A stretch of 64,000 bases of DNA from Diphasiastrum complanatum (GCA_029204225.1 CM055095.1:58116865-58180864); one strand, 5' to 3'. Numbered from the stretch's first letter, positions 22,374 through 34,063 are shown. Program-made: numbers and translations. Notes: generated by a model not told the origin, from the sequence alone.

Positions 22374-23147
22374 GATCATCAGAGCTTTATGCTTTGAAGA
22401 GGTGAGGGTGTATACATCAGAACAACGGTGCTTTTGCTTGCAAGAACTCGGATTTGGAGAGGAATCCAAACTCACTGACAAACAAGCCATCTGTGGATCA
22501 TAAGTGGATCAAATCAAGCCTGATCTGCTCCAGCTGAGCCCTGTACGGACAGAGAGCTCACACGTGTGAAATCAGCCCTCTTTGTTTGAGTGCTACTTCT
22601 CAAGAAATGATCCAAATTTGATGTTCTATAGCTTGTTGGATAGGTTTTGAAGAGTAGAATGTGTTGCTCGAGTTTCTAAATAAATTTGATTTATTTTTAG
22701 AAGAGCTTTAGGAAATCAGAGAGTTTGAGAGAGTACTCATCTCGTGGGATATGCCAAAGTGAGCACGCATCAGTTCTTTTCAACAATTTCTTCAATTTTC
22801 ATTGTCAATCAGGTAGAATTGGATAGAAGTGAGTTTTGTGAGGTCTTTGACTTTTCATTTCACACGACATATTGTGTCTAAGTTGAAAGTAAGTTCCTAG
22901 AGAGTTTATTAGTTTTTTGAAACTCGTGGGAGAGATAGACTTCTTACTTGCATGTGCTTCATTTCTATGATTGAAGCAAGATTTAAATTCAAGATAGATT
23001 GATTTTTTATGTTGAGAGTTTGATCTCACATTCTGTTGCTAGATTTCATAGGTTGGATCAACATTATTAGTGTTAGATCCTAGGTTGAGATAGCAAGCAA
23101 CATTTTCAACTTCATCTTTGTCATTACTTGAATTTCTCATAGAAAAG

Positions 23148-25088
23148 ATGTCTCCATCTAGTTCACATTTCTTGGAGCACAGTGAGAGATTAACATCTTC
23201 CAATTATGCACTGTGGAAGATAAGAATGGAATCATTATCGAATCTACATGATGTAATGGACATTGTGTGGAGTTGAAGAAGAACCTGCAGCACCTAATGA
23301 AGCTGCAGCATTCAACAAAAGAACCAGAATTTCTCTTCATTTTATAAAAATGAATGTCACAAATGAAGTGTTAAGAGAGATCAGTACATGCACCACTACC
23401 AAGGAGGCTTGGGACACTCTAAAAACAATCTATGAAACTAAGAATACTTCTATATTGCTTACACTTAGAACCAAATCTTTCTAAGTTATCAGAGAGTAGA
23501 TGAGAGTGCTTCATCAAATGTAATGAGAGTAAAGGATCTTCATCAAGAGTTAGCTGGTATTAGAGATGCTCTTAAGAACACTGAACTTGTTCAAGTAGTC
23601 CTTAATGGACTTAGAGATGAGTATGACAATATTGTGCAGACTTATGCTGTCAGGGCAGAACTTCCATCCTTGGAGACACTGCAAGGTGTTCTCATTGCTA
23701 AAGAAAGCAGGCAAGAGAACAAGATGCTGAGGATTAATAGACTTTCATTGAAAGATGGTGGAGATGACAAAGCACTCTTCATCAGAGACAAGTCAAGAGG
23801 CAAGGGCAAAGGTCAACAACACTTCAAGAAGGACAAAGCCAAAGAAGATGGTGAGGATCAGTCCTCAAAAGTTGCAACATCCAGTGGCAAGAAGAAGCTG
23901 TCAAAGATCAAGTGTTTTTTCTGTGGCAAGAAAGGCCACTATGCATCAAACTACTTCAAGAAGAAGAACCAATCTAAGCAAGCTAACCTTACTAATGAGG
24001 ATGAGTGTGAGGGTGTTGAGAGTGAAAGAGAAGATTCTTTAATGATGTCTAGTTTTTCATCTTTTCCTTTCAAGAATGAAGAAATCTGGTGGATAGATAG
24101 TGGGGCTAGTTCCCATATGTCTAGTTCTAGAAACTCTTTCACAAGTCTCATGCCATATCTAGGTGCAAAAAGATCAATCTATATTGCTAATGATTTAGAG
24201 TGTAGAATTGAAGGAATAGGTAGTATTCCACTGTATGCATCATCATCAAAATCTTTTTGCTTACATGATGTACTTTATGTACCTAGACTAACCAAAAATC
24301 TCATTAGTGTAGGACAGTTGTTTGATAGTGGATTGGATGTCAAGTTTCAAGTTGACAAGTGTATAATCTCAAGAGAAATTGAAGCTATTGCTAGAGGATC
24401 TAGAATTGGAAAGTTGTACAAACTAGATTCTAGGGAGAGTGCTAACATTTTAGATATTGCTTATGAGACCAAGGTCCTTCAGGAGGATTTGTGGCATAAA
24501 AGATTGGGACATCCCAATTTCAAAGCCATGCAATCTATGGTCAAGGAAGGAAAAGCTGTTGGACTACCAAAGACACTGTCAAAGGAGCTTCAACCTTGTG
24601 AAGCTTGTGTTTTGGCAAAATCACACAAAAGGCCTTTTCCAAGATCAAGCATCAAAACAAAGAATCCATTTGAACTTGTGCACTATGATGTTCATTTCTC
24701 TTCAACCAAAAGCAAAGGAGGAGCAAATTGCTTTGTTTCCTTTGTAGATGATTATACAAGATGTTCTTGGATCTATATGTTGTCTTTTAAAGCCATGGTT
24801 TATGATGTTCTCCTTACTTTCAAAGCTTATGTAGAAAAGCAGTTTACTTTCAAGTTGAAAGCTTTGAGAAGTGATAGTGGAGGTGAATACACCTCCAATA
24901 AGTTAAAAGACTTTTGTGAGAGAGAGGGTATACAAAGAGAATTTTCTTGTTCTAATACTCCTCAGCAAAATGGAGTTGCTGAGAGAAAAAATAGAACTTT
25001 GTGTGAATGTGCAAAAGCCATTAGGCTAGAAGCATCTCTGCCTAAAGAATTTTGGGGAGAAGCAGTTGCATGTGCAAATTATCTGTAA
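23148..25088 (+). pseudogene. C3 gag, protease and integrase core, frameshifted
   Basis: ATG at 23148 opens a gag (LTSSNYALWKIRMESL), then the frame shifts near 23262 and again near 23484. A 521-residue stretch (23523-25088) follows with the gag tail, a K-rich linker and a knuckle whose last Cys is Tyr (CFFCGKKGHYASNY, near 23911). Next are an intact-looking protease motif (WWIDSGASSHMS, near 24088), pre-integrase (LWHKRLGHPN) and an integrase core with FVSFVDDYTR, RSDSGGEY and TPQQNGVAERKNRT. It breaks at CANYL near 25085. Confidence 0.9.
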
Positions 25089-25669
25089 TAGGCTTCCTAA
25101 TCTTGCAATAGAAGGAAGAACACCATTTGAGATGTTGTATAAGAAAAAGCCCAAGGTAGATCATCATAAGATCTTTGGCTGTGTATGCTTTGTGCATGTA
25201 CCTTTAGAGACTAGGAAGAAGGAAGATCCTAGTGTTAAAGGAATTTTTGTAGGATATGCATCTACAAAAAAAACATACAAAGTATATCTTACCTCTATTG
25301 ACAAGAATGTTGTTAGTAGAGATGTGATCTTTCACGAAGATTAGAAGTTTAACTTGGATGAAGCACAGATAAAGGAGTCTTATGCAAGATCTACAATCAT
25401 TAATCTTGATGCTGCTCAAAAAGTGGTGAGGCCGAGGCTTGAGGAGGAGCAACTTCAAGCACCTACACCAAGAAGATCTACAAGAGAAAGATCTGAGCCA
25501 AGAAGGCTCACATATGATGTTGAAGGAAGGCAAGTGAAAGGTGAAACTTCCTATCATGCTCTCTTCATATCAGATGAAGAGCCTAAAGATGTCCAAGAAG
25601 CACTTCAATCCAAGATGTGGGTTGAAGCAATGACCCAAGAGTTTGAAGCCTTGATGTCAAACAACACAT
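25066..25669 (+). pseudogene. C3 integrase C-terminus and start of RT
   Basis: After a frameshift the polyprotein continues with NRLPNLAIEGRTPFEMLYKK and the conserved FGCVCFVHVP and VKGIFVGYAS. It passes a TAG at 25342, then the linker with RRSTRERSEPRRLTYD and the RT lead-in EALQSKMWVEAMTQEF. It is interrupted at 25669 by the inverted-repeat insertion, exactly where the family motif N-T-W-E-L-V would continue. Confidence 0.85.
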
Positions 25670-26043
25670 TAGAGGAGTTCTAAATTCAAAAAAGACCCTT
25701 TGTAAAGATTCTTTTTATATTTTTTCTCAATTTTTTCTTACACATGGACCAATCAAAACACTCAAATTTGAAATCTACGTAACATAACTTTTTGAGTCCA
25801 CATTTTGATTTCACACTAAAAATGGCATAACTTTTTAGTGGTGAGTCCGAATTCAGCGGAGTTTGGTGCATTGGAAAGGCTCAACAAGGGCTTTCCAATG
25901 ATATATTAGATGACATGCTTTTGAGCTACGATTAAAAAGTTATGGCAAGTCAAAAGTATTACTGTTATAATATTTTAATAATATAAACTACATCTTGCAC
26001 GAATTCTTAAAGTGTCTTTTGGGAGCTCAAAACTCCTCTAATG
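25670..26043. mobile_element. MITE-like inverted-repeat element inside C3
   Basis: 374 bp with no coding capacity. The left end has TTAGAGGAGTT and the right end AACTCCTCTAA. Beyond that perfect core the inverted ends can be aligned imperfectly over about 45 bases (left ...AAAAGACCCTTT, right complement ...AAAAGACACTTT). CAT flanks both sides (25667-25669 and 26044-26046), a plausible 3-bp target duplication. Removing the block restores continuity of the RT coding sequence. The interior has its own small inverted pair (TTGGAAAGGCTC and GGGCTTTCCAA, near 25871-25899). I cannot assign a superfamily. Confidence 0.75.
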
Positions 26044-26801
26044 CATGGGAGCTTGTAGAGCCACCAAACAACATGCATGTGATTGGATGTAAGTGGGTTA
26101 GAATCAAGTATAATAATGATGGATCTATCAATAAATATAAAGCAAGACTTTGTGCCAAAGGCTACTCTCAAATCAAAGGTCTTGACTATGAAAACACCTT
26201 TGCACCAGTTGCAAAAATGGTAACAATCAGAATACTCATATCTCTTGCATGTTATCACAATTGGAGGATGTTTCAGCTTGATGTTTCTAATTCCTTTCTC
26301 AATGGTTACCTTGAGGAGGAGATTTATATGGAGCAACCACCAGGATTTGTGAGAGAAGGTGAAGAGTCAAAAGTTTGTCTTTTGTTCAAAAGTCTCTATG
26401 GACTAAAACAAGCACCAAGGTCTTGGTATGCAAGGCTCAACTCCTATCTCATATCACTCGGATTTTGTCTTAGTGAATATGAATCCTCTCTGTATTATAA
26501 GCTTGTAAATAACTTTGTAATTATTCTTCTCATCTATGTAGATGATATCATTCTTTGTGGAAATAATGAGAAGCTAGTTGAAGAAACTAAGCATGCACTT
26601 GGTAGTGAGTTTAAGATGCAGGACTTAGGAGTTCTTCACTATATTTTAGGCCTTGGAATTGATTTTTGGAAAGGTCATGCCTTTATAAGTCAAAGTAGAT
26701 ATGCACTTTCCATGCTCAAGAAATTCCAAATGGAAAACTGTAAAGGCATAGATACACCAATGGAGCACATGGTAAAAGTTCCTATGAAAAATCCTTTGTG
26801 A
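26044..26801 (+). pseudogene. C3 reverse transcriptase
   Basis: Directly after the insertion the frame resumes at WELVEPP, then HVIGCKWV, YKARLCAKGYSQ, FAPVAKMVTIR, LDVSNSFLNGYLEEEIYMEQ and SLYGLKQAPRSW, to the catalytic YVDD box (LLIYVDDIILCGN, near 26530-26570) and DLGVLHYILGL. It ends with a frameshift after DTPMEHMVKVP near 26795. Confidence 0.92.
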
Positions 26802-27515
26802 ACATCACTCTTTATAGGAGTCTTATTGGCTCACTTATATGGTTAACAGTGACTAGGCCTGATCTAAGCTTTAGTGTGCATAAGCTAAGTCAACACATGC
26901 AGGATCCAAAGATAAATCATTGGAAGTTGCTAAAAGAATCTTGAGGTATATATCTTCTACCTTAGACTATGGATTAATCTACAAAGTAAAGATCTGACTT
27001 TGGTTGCTTTTTTAGATTAAGATTTTGCAGGAGACAGGTTGGATAGAAAATCCACAAGTGCTTACACAATTTTTCTTGGAGGGAACTTAGTTTCTTGGCT
27101 ATCAAAGAAGCAAGCAACTATATCCTTATCATCCTGTGAAGTTGAATACAAATCTCTTACAACCACAACAAAAGAGGTTTTATGGATCAAAAGGCTACTC
27201 TTGGAGCTAAAGTGTTATGGAGATGAAGACCTTTCAATTATCAAGAATGATAACATCTCAGCTCAGGCTCTTGCAAATAATCTTGTGTTCCATACAAGGA
27301 GCAAACACATCGAGGAAGCTCATCATTTTGTAAGAGAAAAAGTCATTGGGAGAGAGATCTTATTGGAGAATGTTGGATCTTCAAATTGTGTTGCAAATAT
27401 TCTCACCAAGCCATTGCTCAAGAATGTCTTTATCAAAATGAGGTCTAACCTTGGCCTAATTTCAAAGTCTATGTTGGATAGGAACATATATCTCAAGGAG
27501 GAGTGTGAAGATTAG
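26802..27515 (+). pseudogene. C3 RNase H
   Basis: Frameshifted past 26801 through the end of RT (GSLIWLTVTRPDLSF), then one clean frame from 27039 to 27515: DRKSTSAYTIFLGGNLVSWL, SSCEVEYKSLTTTTKEVLWI and the tail ANILTKPLLK. A TAG sits near 27016 within the region that should encode the first catalytic aspartates. The TAG stop of the polyprotein (27513-27515) lies just inside the 3' LTR. Confidence 0.85.
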
Positions 27516-27704
27516 TAAAATAATATCTTCCTATCTCGAGTTTTGGGGCCATGACCATGTTATTTCCATTTGTAAACTTTATTGTACATAAAGGTATGTG
27601 AATTGAGCACATAACCTTCTAGAATAGGTCAAGTTTGAGTTAGATAGATTCAAATTTGATGTCATGCAAAAGTTCAGTTTACATGCAATGTCATTCAGAG
27701 TGCA
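27504..27704 (+). repeat. C3 3' LTR, truncated
   Basis: Matches 21643 onward with few substitutions, then stops at GAGTGCA (27704), where the 5' copy continues with repeated GCATGCA words. The remaining 530 bases are missing. Confidence 0.85.
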
Positions 27705-28356
27705 TGTATCAAAACTAGGAAGTGTCTGACCATAGTTACAATCACAAGCACATCCGACAAGGTGAGGCTTACCAACTGTTAAAAACAGAAGAACTCAGCA
27801 AGTAGAAAGCTTATGAAAGCAGAGAGTAGGAAGACTCAAACTCTCTCTATGATCTCTTGAAAAACTCGGTGGTTGTATTGAAGCGTAAGTGGTGTACATA
27901 TAGGGAACGAGTGCGAAAGTGCGCAAATCTTTAGCAACCGATATGTCGCTTCTTATTTAATTTAATTAACTAATTCCATCCACTAAAAAAATTAAAGTGT
28001 TCAATTCCTAGGTGGCATCATTGTCACGTGACTTTGCTCCAATGAGAAACAAGAACGTGGAAGGTTGCAACGTTTGCTTGAGGTGTAATAAATCTGGAAT
28101 GCTCTACTCTTAGGGCTAGCCTTCTTATTAAGGTTCATGTTGTTTCATAACTGCCCTTTGGGTTATAGTCCTTCCTTCAGTCTCAATTATTTAGGCCTCT
28201 TTATTTTTTATATGTCTTTGAATAACTTGTCATTGTCGCGACCATTAGATATTTTTTCATATTTGATGTTTATCTTCATCAATTGAGTAGGTTCATTGGG
28301 ATTTTGCATCACAAAGTAGTAATTCAAGAAAAATATGCATATAATAGGGTATTACA
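27705..28356 (-). repeat. Possible solo or 3' LTR of another element (minus strand)
   Basis: The block begins TGTATCAAAACTAGG and ends GGGTATTACA on plus, so it has TG...CA ends on both strands. Beyond 28356 lies CCCCCCCTC, a polypurine tract on minus. This fits a minus-strand 3' LTR of 652 bp inserted in the C3 LTR. No second copy is seen in the window, so this rests on end structure alone. Confidence 0.45.
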
Positions 28357-28880
28357 TATCCCCCCCTCAAATGTGAAGCATCCTTGTGAACAATCGAAAT
28401 CAACAAGACATCAAAGAAGATATTTCTTCAACACATTCCATAATGGATCTTAAACAATCGTAACAGATAAAAGTTTTTACTTGAATATATATACAATCTG
28501 TATACGTCATTCTGGAGCATTTTGTAAGCACGTCAGCAAACGTCGCCTCCAAGATGTCCATCTTAGTTCCACGGACTTGTGATGAAACTACAACGTTCGT
28601 GACTTCAATAATTCCCTGAACCAACTCGTTGCTAGGTTCAATCAGGACTGTCGATGGATCAACCACTAGAGTATAGTCCAGTCCACATTGATCAGCTAAC
28701 ATTTGGAATTCTTCAAGTTGCACCTTCCAATTGACGTTAGCTGGGATAATAACCGAGAAGTAGCAACCATCACACTAGATGGTAAAGACTTCAGCTTGGT
28801 TGATCATAGAATGATAGCAAGCAATTGATCAGAAAATATGGTAGCACACGATGGTAGCGCACAATGAGCAAGGAAGCAAG
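28357..28880 (-). other. Unassigned sequence, short minus-strand frame
   Basis: If 27705-28356 is a 3' LTR, this is the adjoining internal sequence. A minus-strand frame (28723-28400) encodes QLEEFQMLADQCGLDYTLVV and a TNVVVSSQVRGTK stretch. I do not recognise it, and it may belong to an untypical retroelement 3' region or a captured exon. Confidence 0.3.
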
Positions 28881-29632
28881 TGTTGGAGGGTTTGTGGATC
28901 CCAAGGCAACCCTAACCCTAGTTAATAAGTGAGAGGGATTTGGCACCCTACGTGTGTAATTCCAACCCAATAATCACATAGTGATTTGATTAATTAGAAA
29001 GTCAATAAAAGGACCTCTTTTGCGGGACTTTTAATGTAGCAGGGCCTAAATGTCAAGTTAGTGAATAAAGTTGGGTTTTCCTCCAATTTGGATAATTCCC
29101 ACTCTTTTTTTAAATTTGAATAATTAGGGAGGTAGAAATGGACCAATAGGATTCAGAGGCCAGGGTCCTCCTCTCTACAATAAAAAGGGACCACTCCCTA
29201 CACATGTTCATTTTCTCATTTCAATAATGCAGATTGGCTCTCTTCTGAAATGGATTGATGAATATCCTTGCTCTCTATCACTTTTCCTCTATCTCTCATG
29301 CTTTATTTGTGTTTTGCTAGTTGTTGGATCTGATTGTTATTGGAATTGCATGTTATTATACTTTTTATGAGGGAGAAAGGGAGAGAGAGAAAGAGTAAGC
29401 TCTCTTGTTGTGGATCATAGTGTTAATGGATCGTAGTGTTAGTGGATGTAGTGTTAATGCTTAGGGTTAATGAATGTTAGAGTAAGATGTGAATCTTCCA
29501 TTCATGCTGAAATATGAACTATACTATCACTCTCATGGGAACAAATCTACGCGTGACAACTAACTTCATCTCTTTGATGCTAGATTGATTAGATCTTGGA
29601 TTGAGGTTAGGCAAGGAGATAAACCCACTACA
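28881..29632 (+). repeat. G1 5' LTR (752 bp)
   Basis: Begins TGTTGGAGGGTTTG and ends CCCACTACA, four bases before the primer site. It shares architecture with the G2 LTR, including the phrase CCAATAGGATT, a short CCTCTC box and a following ATAAAAAGG TATA-like box (near 29182). Only one copy is present in the window. Confidence 0.75.
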
Positions 29633-29636
29633 ATTT

Positions 29637-29654
29637 TGGTGCCGTTACCGGGGA
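29637..29654 (+). other. G1 primer binding site
   Basis: TGGTGCCGTTACCGGGGA, two transitions away from the tRNA-Asp-type Gypsy primer site TGGCGCCGTTGCCGGGGA. Confidence 0.8.
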
Positions 29655-29967
29655 GCTACGCCAATTTTTAGTTTGCAACATGTTTGTTGGATGGTTAGCT
29701 TGCATTAGGCATCTTGTCGTGGCATGAATAGTGCTAGATCTACATTTAGGGTTAGTTTGGGACTGATTTCGTTTGATTTGAGTGGATTTGCTTGTTTGAA
29801 ATCTAATCTGATTGTAGAAAAGAGAGAGCTATTCAGATCACTAATCTTAAGATCCATTTGGATATGAGATATCAGAAAAAACAACAAAAATCGATCAAAT
29901 TTGTCAGATTTTGGTCAAAAAGAGGCAAAATCATGATCAAAACTGATAACTTTTTGTCCTCTTTTAT

Positions 29968-30567
29968 GAAACCTTCGTCGAGTTGCAGACACCTTTGGTT
30001 TTGATCACAGAACCTTCAGTTTGAAGGGCGAACAATCCTTCCCAGCAGATTTCTAGAAACATCAAAAAAATCGTCAAAAAATCACCAAAACCCTAAAAAT
30101 ACAGAAAAAGAACCTTTGCCCAATTCACTGTGCATAGGTGTGATTCCGATCTATCTACTGTCAGGTCGACGAAGAATAATACCAAAATAAAAGAGTTTTT
30201 TTTTTTTTCAGAAGATCAGTTGTCATATTGCCATATTTTTGTTCAAAAGTCACTTTTTTGCAAAAATACCAGTATTACTCTTGATCCTTCACCAAAATCT
30301 TCGTCGAATTTTCAAAACATTCTATTTATAGTAAAATACTATTTTTGAGTTCGACGAAGATTCTTCTTGTCCAGATCATAGAAAATCTTGATTTTTACCC
30401 TCGTCAGTTTGGTGTCAGAAACCTTCGTCGGGTTTAACCTAGCTTTATCTATGTCAGATCTTGAATCTGAGAGTTCGGCGAAGGTTATTTTCTTAGAAAT
30501 TGTCAGAAAAGCCTGATCAAAGAGTTTTTTTTTTCCAAAATAACATTGTCGAACCTTCGTCGAGTCA
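29968..30567 (+). repeat. G1 leader array of CCTTCGTCGA motifs
   Basis: About nine copies of ACCTTCGTCGA or its reverse complement TCGACGAAGGT lie in 600 bases between primer site and gag: near 29971, 30013, 30166, 30300, 30351, 30397, 30421, 30473 and 30549. Both orientations occur. The DNA between copies is not repeated, so this is a dispersed motif array and not a tandem repeat. Confidence 0.75.
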
Positions 30568-30831
30568 ATCTGCGCCAGTACTATTTTTAGGTTCTGATTT
30601 TCCAGATCAAGTCTCTGTCAAAATTTGGGTCAAATCTAATACAACCTGATTTGGATTCTGAGAAAATTTTCATTTTTGAAAAGTATCAATTGACTGAATT
30701 TCGAAATCTTTTTCACGATATAGAAATCAGATTCTTGAAAAGTGGAATAGATCTAGCGGATCTGATCTGAGATAGTTTTGATTGAAAAACCTAGACCAAT
30801 CTCATTGTCTGCTTGATTTGAAGTTTTTAAG

Positions 30832-31541
30832 ATGGTTGCTCTTGGAGGTGCTCCTCAGGAAGTCAATCCAATCATTGTTAGAAGAGCATCCCATTTGGAT
30901 CTACCCAAATACAATGGGTTAACAGATCCAGTTAGATTTCTTCAGATCTATGCTAAATCTTGTGAAGTCTATGGCGAAATTTTTTCTCAAGATAAATTTA
31001 AGCTTTTTCCTATGGCCTTAACAGGCGTAGCACAAGATTGGTACTATAATCAAGATGAAACTGAGTGTGTAAATTGGGAGATTGTTAAAAGAGCCTTTAT
31101 TACACGGTTCAAACCTCGGAAGTTTATCCTTTCCTACTTTTAAGTAAAATCAAAATGAAAAAACGGATAATGGTTCGAAATTACATTGAACGGGTGAAAC
31201 GCCTCAGATCTGAGTGTGAACCAGAGCTAATTAATGAAAATGTCATGATTATGTGGTTTTTGTCAGGTCTACCTAAACGGATCAGATGTGAGCTGAAACA
31301 CCGTAATGAGTATGCACTTTTGCAAAATGCTATGGATGATGCAATTCGGGAGGAGGATGAAGATTCAGATGATGAGCCGAATATCAGTATGTTGTCTTAT
31401 ACAGCAGGGCAGACCAATACAACATCCACCACTATTGCATCAACAAATGTCAACGCTACTGCAGAAATGATGCCCAATGAGTTCGAGAAACTCGGGAAGA
31501 ACCAGCAGAAACAGATGGAAAAGTTGCAGTCGCAATTGTAA
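30832..31541 (+). pseudogene. G1 gag (Retrotrans_gag domain)
   Basis: ATG at 30832. LPKYNGLTDPVRFLQIYAKS and ALTGVAQDWYYN are the usual plant Gypsy gag signature. A frameshift near 31130-31150 moves the second half (NYIERVKRLRSECEPELI, MIMWFLSGLPKRIRCELKHR) to another frame, which ends at a TAA (31539-31541). The product would coat the RNA in virus-like particles. It is broken here. Confidence 0.88.
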
Positions 31542-32186
31542 TGATCAAGAAGGTGGATCTTCAGAACAGTATGCTATTTATTCTACCGCGCAACAACAAG
31601 CATCTAGAAACTGGACCAGAGCACCACTTGGATGCTTTGCATGTGGAGAAAATCATAGAGTTGCAGAATGTCCAAATAAAAAAAAAATTGTACCATTTTG
31701 TCGTGACTGTGGTTATGGGCACTGCTATAAAGACTGTCCAGCAAGACTGAAGCCACCACCAGCTATAGCTCATGTAAACCAAATGCGACACCGAGGTACA
31801 GTGCACCGAATAATCAACAACGTATGGCCTTACCTGCACCACCATGGCCAACCAATCAACAAGTGGCCCACATAAACTTGACAGCAACAGAACCAGAGAT
31901 GCCAGTACCACCTCAACCTGAGCAGCAACAATGGTATGGGCCGGATGAACCATATATGGATCTTGCCATAAATGAATAGATTGTGGCCTATGCAGCTCAA
32001 ACTCAGCATCAAGGCGGAAGAAATTATGGCTGTTACGGATGTGGCGAAGGACACAAAATTGTTGAATGTCCTTACAAGGGACAATATACATCCTTCTGTC
32101 AAGAATGTGGTTATGGACACTGCTTCAAGAATTGTCCATTTAGATCTTGGCCTAGCGCACCATTGAACTTCATTGCAATACAATGA
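31542..32186 (+). pseudogene. G1 gag tail: duplicated double zinc knuckles
   Basis: Two modules about 120 residues apart. Each has a CCHC knuckle followed by a shorter second one. First: CFACGENHRVAECP then CRDCGYGHCYKDCP (31638-31740). Second: CYGCGEGHKIVECP then CQECGYGHCFKNCP (32032-32140). Between them lie Q/P-rich linkers and stops. G2 keeps the same layout, with a more degraded first module. Confidence 0.8.
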
Positions 32187-32204
32187 GCAGCAGTTCCAAC
32201 AAGG

Positions 32205-33550
32205 ATGCCACCAGAAGGGCAACATTTCCATGTCCCTGTATTAGCCGTTACACGAGCACAGAAGAGGAAGGAAGTGGCTCCCTCACCACCACCATCGGTC
32301 ACTGATGACCAACCCTCAACTTTAGTGCCATATCCGAATGTGAGAGAAGAAAGGGGACAGTACCAGAAGATACGACACTGGGTACAAAGAGCACAAGCGG
32401 AGAAAAAAGAGCAAGAAAAGGACAACCCTATGGAACCTCCTACTAATGACGAACGGGAACCACAAACGGGCTCACCATTGCGAACTAATCAGAACGATCA
32501 ATTGCATCATCATGGACCACCTTTCCACATAGTGGAGCCCAAGGAACCACACACTGAAAGGCTCATAAGCCTACTGGCGAGCCATGTTAGTTTACCCCTT
32601 GGAGAATTACTGCGGATTACGCCACAAGCTAAAAGCCTTTTGGCTGAATGGGCCAAAGCGAATGCGGAGCCAATAGCACCAGAGCCCATATACTGTATGG
32701 GCTACGAAGAGACTAGTAATGTCCTCCACATTAGAGCAGCATGGGAGAGTGAGGAACACAACATCACCCTGCCAATCAAACACAAGAGATTCGAGGACGA
32801 GGCAGCATTGGTAGATGGAGGTTCGATGTCAATTTGATCTCCACTACTTTGTATCAAAAGTGAGGTTTACAGGGATTGAAGGCAACAAGATTCGCCATCA
32901 AGCTAGCGGATCAATCCTGTGTAAAACCGAAGCGTGTGGTTGTCGATATCCCTATAAAAATAGCAGACATGCAGTTTGTAATCACCTTTGTAGTAATGGA
33001 TATATCTGAATCTCCATTTGCATACCGTGTTTCACTGGAAAGACCATGGTTGAGGACTGCGCAAGTAGTATACAACTGGGGTACGGGGAAACTCACCTTT
33101 AATAACATAGAGCAGGCTGTAAAGGTTGATCCAACCACATGGGCGGTGAAGCCAATTTCACCCAAGGCTGATGACGGATCATCCATGACAGATCACATGA
33201 TAGATCACCCAGGGCAAGCCAAGGGTGGTCACTACGATTCAGAGACGGATGTCGTGAGATGGACGGATGCATTACCAATGATTGACTGCCAAGCATGTCA
33301 ATATGAATCAGATCCTGAACCCAACACATCTTCACCCAAGTGTTACACCATGGACACACCAATTACATTTGGATTGAATATGATAAACGTAGCATGGCTA
33401 TCAACGGAATCTATTGAGAGCCCAGTGGACGATGATTTAGTCCCTTGGCAACATGCTCTGACTTACAACAAGGAGATTGAGCTAACTAATGAGCAGGTTC
33501 TACAACACATGGAGCTAGATCATTACGGAATTAAGAAGGTACTAGCTTAA
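32205..33550 (+). pseudogene. G1 linker and retropepsin-like protease
   Basis: First a P/S-rich and charged linker (KRKEVAPSPPPSVTDDQPS), then a helical segment (SLPLGELLRITPQAKSLLAE) and the protease start with ALVDGGS (near 32808-32828). G2 has VVDGES in the same place, where most retropepsins have D-T/S-G. A frameshift near 32835 is followed by the protease body (ADQSCVKPKRVVVDIPIKIA, FVVMDISESPFAYRVSLERP) and an acidic tail with TPITFGLNMINVAWL. It ends in TAA at 33550. Confidence 0.8.
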
Positions 33551-34063
33551 CCATAGCAAAAATCTGCTATGGCGAAAGTTTCAAGGATAGATCCACCAAG
33601 GGCATCTGTGAACAAGAAGAACCAGTTAAAGCAACGCTACAACTAGGTGATCTGATGGAGTGATCTACCCGAAGAAGCTATAGCTACAGTGGATGTTGAT
33701 ATTCGCAACCACGAGGCGAATGTCACACTAGTTCCGAAGAAAGACAACAAGGACAAATCCATCAAGATGACAAAAAACAGCAAAAAGAAGGTGTTGGATT
33801 CCTTGAAGTCAATCAAGATGGACTTTGATACAGCGTCATCCTTTGTTCAGATGATAGAAAATCAAAAGATGACCAGTCGGGCTAAGATCAATATGCTGAA
33901 GGAGAAATCTCGACGAGCACCAATTCACGAGATGTCTGAGACCTTCAAGAATTATACCTTGGACGACGTGATAATTATGATGTCGCAAGCCCAGCGAGAA
34001 CCTGATCAAAGTCAGCACCAGCGGAACAAGTCTTCGAAGGACCTGCGCGAACCCAACCCATGA
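33551..34063 (+). pseudogene. G1 protease-RT linker
   Basis: Lys/Met-rich linker (KKVLDSLKSIKMDFDTASSF, MTSRAKINMLKEKSRRAPIH) with two stops at 33644 (TAG) and 33653 (TGA). The G2 copy has Gln (CAG) and Arg (CGA) at those positions. I know no function for it beyond spacing the polyprotein domains. Confidence 0.75.

Larger units (their letters stand above)
21643..27704 (+). mobile_element. C3: decayed Copia LTR retrotransposon
   Basis: Two matching LTR starts (TGTGAAGATTAGTAAAAT at 21643 and 27504), the second preceded by AAGGAGGAG (polypurine tract, 27495-27503). Gag, protease, integrase, RT and RNase H are present in Copia order but broken by at least four frameshifts or stops and by a 374-bp inverted-repeat insertion. 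The 3' LTR is cut after about 200 bases at 27704, where another LTR-like sequence begins, so its right target duplication is lost. Related to C2 but clearly older. Confidence 0.92.

Noticed and set aside
28400-28723. Minus-strand 107-residue frame as a host gene
   Set aside because: No recognised domain, no ATG-anchored context or splice structure, and it sits next to a possible LTR.
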